A DNA stretch of 36,686 nucleotides. It comes from an uncultured Candidatus Melainabacteria bacterium (GTDB lineage Bacteria > Cyanobacteriota > Vampirovibrionia > Gastranaerophilales > Gastranaerophilaceae). Below the pieces are notes generated by a model. The model saw only the letters and a list, made by a program, of their open reading frames with translations. It had not been told where the DNA came from and ran no database searches. This document shows positions 30,953 through 36,686 of this stretch, piece after piece (position 1 is the stretch's first letter; each line of letters begins with the position of its first letter). The stretch covers positions 1-36,686 of the forward strand of contig CAKVGS010000021.1 in assembly GCA_934747335.1 (NCBI GenBank), given 5' to 3'. The position numbers and the translations under genes are program-made.

Positions 30953-32032
30953 ATGGATATAAAGAAAATATTATTTAGAACCAATTCTATTGATGTAGAG
31001 AAGGCGTTACCTGATGCTCTTGTTTTGTGCGGAAAAGACGGTAAAATTCAATGGGTTAATGATGCAGCTGCCGAAATTTTTGAAACTTCAAAAATGCACC
31101 TTCTTACATCTAATATAAGCGATTTTATTGAAAATCCAATGAACTTAATATCAAGCTCTGTTATTATGCACAAGCCTGTTATTACTAAGTTTGTGGATAA
31201 AGAAATATATTTTGATATGACAGTCAAAGAAATTGCAGAAGGCTATGTGCTTGATTTTCGAGATGCGGTTCAAAATTCTGCAATTGCTCAAGATGATAAA
31301 ACAGAAGAAATTAATAGAGAAAAAAATAATTTCTTGCTTAAACTTGCGAATGATTTAAAATCGCCAATCCAATCCATTGTAGGTTTTTCTCAAGCAATGG
31401 CAGATGGTTTAGGCGGAGAAATGAGCGAACAACAAGAGAAATATATCAGAATTATTAATAAGAATTCATCTGAATTAATGTATTTTGTTGGCAAACTTTT
31501 AGAACTTTCTCAAACGGAATCAGCGTTAAAAGAACCTGATAAAAAGACTTTAGACGTTTTGGCTTTAGTTAATTCAGTTGTAAGATTTAATGAACAGCTT
31601 TATAAAGGTAAAGAAGTTAAAATTTCAATTAAGCCGGAAGAAGATTTTAAAAAGACAATTTCTACTGATGAAGAAATTTTGAAAAATATATTACAAGATG
31701 TTTTGGAAATAATTCTAAAATCAGTTGATATGGGCGAGGTTGCGATTACGTTATCAAATCCAAATGATGAATTTATTTCTTCTAAGAACTTAGCGCCTGC
31801 TCAATATACCATGATTTCGCTTTCTACAAGTGCATTGTTGCTTTCAGAAAACGACTTGGAATGTATGTTTGATCCATACACAATTTTAGATTCTACAAAC
31901 AGAAAGAATGTACTAAGAGCAATGGTTTTAGCTAGTGTAAAAAATCTTGTTCAGTCTTTAAACGGTATTGTTTGGGTTGAATCTCAAATCTTGAAAAATA
32001 CAAGTTTTAATATTATAATTCCTTCTAATTAA
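30953..32032 (+). CDS. Degenerate sensor histidine kinase (PAS plus HisKA/HATPase-like), probable pseudokinase
   Basis: This 359-residue protein has a PAS-like domain (about 15-105, ALVLCGKDGKIQWVNDAAAEIFE) and a HisKA-like dimerisation helix at about 122-185. The phosphate-accepting histidine is replaced: the usual SHELRTP reads ANDLKSP, with Asn133 in the His position, while the surrounding helix (IQSIVGFSQAM) is well kept. The ATP-binding region is also eroded: the N-box asparagine is absent from the ILQDVLEIILKSV helix and no DxGxG (G1) motif follows, although the domain's fold-forming segments and a terminal FNIIIPSN strand remain. It therefore probably neither binds ATP nor autophosphorylates. 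There are no membrane helices, so it is cytoplasmic. AGGAAG precedes the start. It is 18 bp upstream of the ABC ATPase gene, in one operon. Confidence 0.8.
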   Translation: MDIKKILFRTNSIDVEKALPDALVLCGKDGKIQWVNDAAAEIFETSKMHLLTSNISDFIENPMNLISSSVIMHKPVITKFVDKEIYFDMTVKEIAEGYVLDFRDAVQNSAIAQDDKTEEINREKNNFLLKLANDLKSPIQSIVGFSQAMADGLGGEMSEQQEKYIRIINKNSSELMYFVGKLLELSQTESALKEPDKKTLDVLALVNSVVRFNEQLYKGKEVKISIKPEEDFKKTISTDEEILKNILQDVLEIILKSVDMGEVAITLSNPNDEFISSKNLAPAQYTMISLSTSALLLSENDLECMFDPYTILDSTNRKNVLRAMVLASVKNLVQSLNGIVWVESQILKNTSFNIIIPSN

Positions 32033-32050
32033 GGAGTTTACGGAGTAGGG

Positions 32051-33079
32051 ATGAGCAGCGTTATTTTAAAAAATCTTGTCAAAAGCTATGATGGCAAGAA
32101 AAATATAATTGATAATATTAATCTTGAAATCAAAGATAAAGAATTTATCGTACTTGTAGGTTCTTCCGGTTGTGGAAAGTCTACAATTTTACGCTTGATT
32201 TCAGGCTTGGAAGATATTACATCGGGCGAAATTCTTATTGATGATAAGGTTGTAAATAACGTTCATCCAAAAGACAGAGATATTGCTTTTGTATTCCAAA
32301 GCTACGCCTTGTATCCGCACATGAGCGTATATGATAACATTGCATTTGGTTTAAAAATGCGCAAATACGATAAGAAAACGATTGATGCAAAGGTTAGAGA
32401 AGTTGCTGAATCTCTTAATTTAACAGAACTTTTAAATCGTAAACCAAAACAGCTTTCGGGCGGTCAAAGACAACGTGTAGCATTAGGTCGTGCGATTGTT
32501 AGAAATCCTAAAGTATTTCTGATGGATGAACCTTTATCAAATTTGGATGCTAATTTAAGAGTTCACATGCGCTCTGAAATTAAGCGTTTGCACCAAAAAT
32601 TAAAAACAACATTTATTTATGTAACCCATGACCAAACTGAAGCTTTAACGATGGGCGATAGAATTGTTGTTTTAGATAAGGGTAAAATCCAACAAGCCGA
32701 CACACCGGAAGTTATTTATAATCAGCCTAAAAATAAGTTTGTTGCAGGGTTTATAGGACAAATGAATTTTGTTGACACAGTTGTGCAAAATGGATGTTTT
32801 GAAATAGAAGGTCATGGTTTTAAGACTGACAAAAACATTCAAGGCGAAGTGACGGTTGCCATTCGTGCCGAAAAAATGACAGCAGGCGAGGTTTCAATCA
32901 AGGTTAAGCCTGAAATTGTTGAAATGACAGGCGGTGAAAGAATTGTTTATTTTAATCTTAATGGAAGCAAATGTTCTGCAAAAGTTCCATTGGATTATCC
33001 GATAGGTGAAAATATAGAATTAAAGATTTCAGTTAATGATATGTATTTCTTTGACAAAGAAAGCGGAGACGTAATATAA
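32051..33079 (+). CDS. ABC transporter ATP-binding protein, MalK/UgpC/MsmX type
   Basis: This 342-residue ATPase has Walker A GSSGCGKST (37-45), Q-loop FQSYALYPHMSVYDNIAFGL, signature LSGGQ (135-139), Walker B FLMDEP and the H-loop THDQTEA (His193). The C-terminal 100 residues are the TOBE/OB regulatory domain (about 240-342) found in CUT1 sugar importers such as MalK and UgpC. The VFQSYALYPHMSVYDNIAFGLKMR stretch is the MalK/UgpC subgroup signature. No permease or binding protein is encoded beside it. It therefore either serves permeases elsewhere, as MsmX does, or works with the AsmA-like protein encoded 1 bp downstream. The upstream neighbour is a kinase-like protein, so the operon is unusual. 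Confidence 0.93.
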   Translation: MSSVILKNLVKSYDGKKNIIDNINLEIKDKEFIVLVGSSGCGKSTILRLISGLEDITSGEILIDDKVVNNVHPKDRDIAFVFQSYALYPHMSVYDNIAFGLKMRKYDKKTIDAKVREVAESLNLTELLNRKPKQLSGGQRQRVALGRAIVRNPKVFLMDEPLSNLDANLRVHMRSEIKRLHQKLKTTFIYVTHDQTEALTMGDRIVVLDKGKIQQADTPEVIYNQPKNKFVAGFIGQMNFVDTVVQNGCFEIEGHGFKTDKNIQGEVTVAIRAEKMTAGEVSIKVKPEIVEMTGGERIVYFNLNGSKCSAKVPLDYPIGENIELKISVNDMYFFDKESGDVI

Positions 33080-33080
33080 G

Positions 33081-36000
33081 ATGAAAAAGTATAAAAATTA
33101 TATAATTATAGCGCTTGCCGTTATAGCGTTTTGTGTATCAATTTGTTTTGTGCCGATTGATGCGACCAGATTTATTCCTGCAATAGAATCACAAGTAACG
33201 AAAGATTTGGGAATAAAAATTCATATTGAAAAATTGATTTTACGCTTTGGACCGTCTTTAAAGGTTAAAGCACCTGTAATGCACATGATGTATGAAGACG
33301 GACAAAAATTCGGTCAGTTTGATAATGTAAAATTCTTTATACCTTGGTCATCGTTGTTTAAAAATGATGTCATTGTAAAACGCATTTATGCAGATAAATT
33401 AATCGTTAAAGTTAAATCTAACGACAAGTATTTACCTGCTTTTGTAGAAAAACTTAACGCAAAAGATTTTAATGAAACACCTGATGTTACTTTAAAATCA
33501 TATAGCGTTTGTTATTATGATAAGGATTTAGAAAAGCATTTTAAGCTTGTCGGATCAGACCTAAATCTTGCCAAACTTGTTAATTATAAAAATTTAAGTG
33601 TTAAAACAATCGGTGAATTTTTTATAAATGATAAAAAATATATTTCTTATGATGTTTCAATAGTTCCTAATATTGAAATGGGAGAGAAAAAAGATTTCAA
33701 TATAAACGAGTTTGTAGAACAAATGGAAGCTCTTGATTTTCATTCTGATATAATTGCGGATTTGAAACTTTATAAAAGCTTGACGGGTGAAACTCAAATT
33801 TCAGGTTTAGTTAATATTGATAATATTTCCGTACTTGATTCTAAAAAGAAAACGCCAAAGAGCTTTATCTATTTAACTTTCTTGGGCGATAAAATAGGGG
33901 TTTTATCTAATATTTACGCGTCTGTTGACAAAAAAGTTTATATAGACGGTGTTGTAAATAATTCTAAAAAGCCTTCGGTTGATTTGAAGGTTAAGACTGA
34001 TGAAATCAAGCTTGCGGATTTATATCAAAAAGTTAAATTGCTTGCTGATTTTTCAAGATTTAAAGATATCAATTCGCTTGATGGAACGTTGAAAGCTGAT
34101 TTTAGTATTAAGGGCGATTTGAATAAAATTAAATCAGCAGGTTTCTTAAAGGTTAATAATGCTGCTGTTAAAGCAAACGGTTTGGACGTTAATAAAATAA
34201 ATGCGGATGTTGATTTTTCTAACAACGTGATAAATATCGTAAACGCGATTGGATATGTTAATAATGCGCCAATCATGGCAAAAGGTAAGATTGATAAAAA
34301 TCTTGATATTGAACTTTTGATGAACAAGGTTGAACTTAAACATCTTTGTCCTGCAGAATTTGGTGTAAAAAACGGTATCGCATCACTTGTGGCTAATTTA
34401 ACAGGAACTTTGGATAATCCTATTCATAAAGAAAATTTGCAAGTGGAAAACTTTAGTGCGCAAAATAAAGATGGAAATTTATCTTTTGCAACTTTAAAAA
34501 TAGATACAAATAAAAATAACATTGCTTATATTAATAATTTGACATTGAAACCAAAAGCGACTGAGGCAATTAAACTACCTCTTTTAAAACTTTATATTGA
34601 AAGAGATTCTATTAAAGTTCCTGAAACTAATATTTTCATGCCAAATTCAAAAATGACAGCAAAAGCTGAGATAACAAATTATAGTACTAATGATTTGACA
34701 TTTAGTGCGATTGTGAACGGATTTATAAATTCACGAGATTTAAAAGTTCCTGTTCAATATGCAGCTGTTTATCCCGTTAAATTTGCAGTAAACGGCAATC
34801 GTGATACGCAAAACATAATGGCGCAAGTTTTGATGGATAAAGCGCTTATTTTAGATGAACCGTCTTTAATCAATCTTGTTTCAAAATTAGAAAACAATAC
34901 TTTGAAGATTGAAGATTTGTCAGTTTCATCATTTAACGGCAAGCTTTCGAATGATTTTAAGGCAAACTTGAAAGGACAAAAGAAAGTTATCGTAACAGGT
35001 AATGTTGAAAACTTGCAAAATGCTATATTCAAGAATGTCAGAGTATTTATACCGCAACAATTGAATGTAACTTTTATGGATAACGTTGCACAATTGAAGG
35101 GTGATGTTTTTATAAACGGCAAATTCAATAAGCCTGAAATTGTCGGTCAAGTAACCGTACAAAACTTTATTAACCAGTTCTTGCAACTCGGTGCAACAAA
35201 TATGACTGTTGATTTCAATAAAAATATTGCGGTTGTAAATGCACCAACTGTTAAAATCGGCGATTCTTCAATGGGAATTAATTCAACGATTTCAACTGAT
35301 ATGTCGAAAGAATTGTATGTAAAAAATATAAGTGTTAAATCAAAGTATATGAATACTGATACGCTTTTAATGTACAAAGATAGCCCAATAGCAAAAGCTT
35401 TGCCGCTTAACGTTAATGAAGGCAAATTCTATTCAGAAAAAGCGCTTGCAACAATTTATAATTCGCCACTTTATTTGTCAGCACTGAATGCGGATTTTAA
35501 ATTGCAGAATAATAAATTGGAATTGAAAAACATTTCTTCTGAAATTTTTAACGGCAAATTGGCAGGTAACATTGATTTCAATTTAAAAGATGAAAACTTT
35601 AATTCAAAAATCCAAGCAAGAGGAGTGAGCGCAGCACCTATTTTTGATATTGTTTCAACCAGAAAAGACACAATAAGTGGTGTTATGGATTTTGATGCTA
35701 ATATGCAGGGTAATTTGAGTTCTAAACAATCACTTAACGGCGATTTGAAGTTTATTATTCATAACGGCAGAATGGGAACTTTGGGCAAATTGGAACACTT
35801 GTTGTACGCTCAAAACGTTATTGCGGATAACATGCTTAGAACTTCTTTGAACGTTGTTACGAAGGCTGTAACGCTTAAAGACACAGGTTTGTTTAAATAC
35901 TTGAGAGGCGATATCACAATGAAAAACGGTATTGCAAACGTTAAAATGCTTCAATCTCAAGGTCCTCTAATGACTTTGTTTATCAAAGGTCAATATAATC

Positions 36001-36341
36001 CTGTTACGGATTACGCTAAACTTGTTGTTCTTGGAAGATTGTCTGATGAAGTGGTGTCAGGGCTTGGCGCGTTCGGTGATTTTTCATTCAATAAATTAAT
36101 GGTAATGCTAACAGGTGAGGATACTAAGTACAATTTATTGCCGGAAGATTTTGAAAAACTTCCACCACTTCCTACAAAGAACACAAAAGAATTTAGAAGT
36201 GTGATTAATGGTATAGTAGACAAACCAAGTTCTGTATTGTTGTTTAACTGGATATCATACACACAAAAATCTTACAGACAAAAAGATGTACCTATGACGG
36301 ATGTTAAAGTGCCTGAATTTATCGAAAGTTTGCCTTATTAA
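33081..36341 (+). CDS. AsmA-like inner-membrane-anchored envelope protein
   Basis: This 1086-residue protein has one N-terminal membrane helix (about 6-26, NYIIIALAVIAFCVSICFVP) and a long periplasmic beta-rich body. The opening is typical of the AsmA/TamB/YhdP superfamily: after the anchor come IESQVTKDLGIKIHIEKLILRFGPSLKVKAPVMHM and VKRIYADKL, and repeated strands of the type ANLTGTLDNPIHKENLQVENFSA and LKGDVFINGKFNKPEIVGQVTVQ recur through the body. The C-terminus (AsmA-type) resembles the RMGTLGKLEHLLYAQN to GQYNPVTDYAKLVVLGRLSD segment. AsmA-family proteins are thought to bridge the envelope and move phospholipid to the outer membrane. The ATG follows the ABC ATPase stop by one base, so the two are coupled. 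No terminator is visible within 60 bp. Confidence 0.85.
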   Translation: MKKYKNYIIIALAVIAFCVSICFVPIDATRFIPAIESQVTKDLGIKIHIEKLILRFGPSLKVKAPVMHMMYEDGQKFGQFDNVKFFIPWSSLFKNDVIVKRIYADKLIVKVKSNDKYLPAFVEKLNAKDFNETPDVTLKSYSVCYYDKDLEKHFKLVGSDLNLAKLVNYKNLSVKTIGEFFINDKKYISYDVSIVPNIEMGEKKDFNINEFVEQMEALDFHSDIIADLKLYKSLTGETQISGLVNIDNISVLDSKKKTPKSFIYLTFLGDKIGVLSNIYASVDKKVYIDGVVNNSKKPSVDLKVKTDEIKLADLYQKVKLLADFSRFKDINSLDGTLKADFSIKGDLNKIKSAGFLKVNNAAVKANGLDVNKINADVDFSNNVINIVNAIGYVNNAPIMAKGKIDKNLDIELLMNKVELKHLCPAEFGVKNGIASLVANLTGTLDNPIHKENLQVENFSAQNKDGNLSFATLKIDTNKNNIAYINNLTLKPKATEAIKLPLLKLYIERDSIKVPETNIFMPNSKMTAKAEITNYSTNDLTFSAIVNGFINSRDLKVPVQYAAVYPVKFAVNGNRDTQNIMAQVLMDKALILDEPSLINLVSKLENNTLKIEDLSVSSFNGKLSNDFKANLKGQKKVIVTGNVENLQNAIFKNVRVFIPQQLNVTFMDNVAQLKGDVFINGKFNKPEIVGQVTVQNFINQFLQLGATNMTVDFNKNIAVVNAPTVKIGDSSMGINSTISTDMSKELYVKNISVKSKYMNTDTLLMYKDSPIAKALPLNVNEGKFYSEKALATIYNSPLYLSALNADFKLQNNKLELKNISSEIFNGKLAGNIDFNLKDENFNSKIQARGVSAAPIFDIVSTRKDTISGVMDFDANMQGNLSSKQSLNGDLKFIIHNGRMGTLGKLEHLLYAQNVIADNMLRTSLNVVTKAVTLKDTGLFKYLRGDITMKNGIANVKMLQSQGPLMTLFIKGQYNPVTDYAKLVVLGRLSDEVVSGLGAFGDFSFNKLMVMLTGEDTKYNLLPEDFEKLPPLPTKNTKEFRSVINGIVDKPSSVLLFNWISYTQKSYRQKDVPMTDVKVPEFIESLPY

Positions 36342-36357
36342 TTTTTATAAAATTGAA

Positions 36358-36421
36358 ACCCGCCCACATCTGTAAGACTCAGCAAAGTTACGCTAACAGT
36401 TGCGACCTTCCTGTTCATGTC
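36358..36421 (-). repeat. Interspersed repeat, CCTCCATGGATAGGGAGG family, diverged copy 4
   Basis: AACCCGCCCACATCTGTAAG through GTTGCGACCTTCCTGTTCAT, about 80 percent identical by eye to the other copies. It is the first repeat after the AsmA-like gene. The 345 bp to the window end hold three repeats and no gene. Confidence 0.6.
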
Positions 36422-36471
36422 ACTACTGTCCGAGATAATTTTGATACAATAAAAATAGTTAATAATAAGCT

Positions 36472-36563
36472 GGATTGCTTCAGGCTAATCGCCTTCGCAA
36501 TGACGTGGCGTGAGACTCCCGGTTGGGCGTCATTGTGAGGTGCGATTAGCACCGAAACAATCC
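36472..36563. repeat. 92 bp palindromic repeat, second copy of the GGATTGCTTC...CATTGTGAGG type
   Basis: GGATTGCTTC / GAAACAATCC outer arms and CTAATCGC / GCGATTAG inner arms, with the CGCAATGACGTGGCGTGAGA core of the copy at 10616-10710. Confidence 0.7.
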
Positions 36564-36600
36564 AGCCTTTTAATGACTATTTTATTTGATTATTAAAAAC

Positions 36601-36686
36601 GAACGACATTCGCGTCGCGAGCGTTTTTTAGCGAGCGTAAGAGTGCGGGTTCACCCGCTGTCTTGGATTATTCGGGCGAGCATAAC
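36601..36686. repeat. GAACGACA palindromic element, truncated by window end
   Basis: GAACGACATTCGCGTCGCGA then GCGTTTTTTAGCGAGCGTAA and GTGCGGGTTCACCCGCT. It matches the inverted right end of the 6207-6593 element over about 60 bp, so a full copy probably continues past the edge. Confidence 0.75.

Noticed and set aside
36353..36538. Forward frame of 61 codons after the AsmA-like gene.
   Set aside because: It crosses two dispersed repeats and has no ribosome-binding site.

Overview
The window looks like a low-GC chromosome segment from a non-photosynthetic relative of Cyanobacteria (Melainabacteria/Vampirovibrionia, most likely the gut order Gastranaerophilales). The main evidence is the order rpoB-rpoC1-rpoC2. 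The beta-prime subunit is split into two genes as in Cyanobacteria, and RpoC2 carries a very long insertion between the two halves of the trigger loop (the SI3 position). A phosphate-selective porin, an AsmA-like protein and a TonB-C-domain protein show a cell with an outer membrane. The placement is inference; there is no rRNA here to confirm it.

Layout. 1-1240: end of a CinA C-terminal-domain gene, then a secreted TonB-C/TPR protein. 1241-2194: repeats around a small reverse-strand gene. 2195-4489 (reverse): Ski2-like helicase. 4687-6114: a glycine-rich protein and a convergent 60-residue protein sharing one terminator. 6115-6995: a 387 bp palindromic element and other repeats. 6996-9203: a small gene, then reverse-strand genes for a secreted protein, signal peptidase I and a polyprenyl synthase. 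9423-11118: an MFS exporter and a winged-helix protein divergently transcribed from a symmetric promoter. 11765-17355: two large lineage-specific proteins (coiled-coil; EF-hand plus LysM) separated by repeats. 17918-26849: RNA polymerase operon. 26926-28302 (reverse): possible cysteine peptidase. 28638-30794: FNT-family anion channel with an in-frame TGA, then an OprP-like porin. 30953-36341: degenerate histidine kinase, MalK/UgpC-type ABC ATPase and AsmA-like protein in one operon. The right edge is repeats.

Three sequence-level patterns stand out. First, tandem TGTWAA-N4-TGTAAM direct repeats with a 10 bp period lie upstream of four genes including rpoB, with a three-unit version in a fifth intergenic region; on the other strand they resemble the cyanobacterial HLR1 box bound by RpaB. 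Second, four genes have a -10 element exactly 6 nt before the ATG and no Shine-Dalgarno, implying leaderless mRNAs. Third, almost every intergenic region over 200 bp carries members of several palindromic repeat families, and one of these shows stem covariation.

The best single-gene puzzle is the FNT channel. A TGA replaces what appears to be a family-conserved tryptophan codon in an otherwise intact gene with highly expressed-style codon use, while TGA is a normal stop for other genes here.
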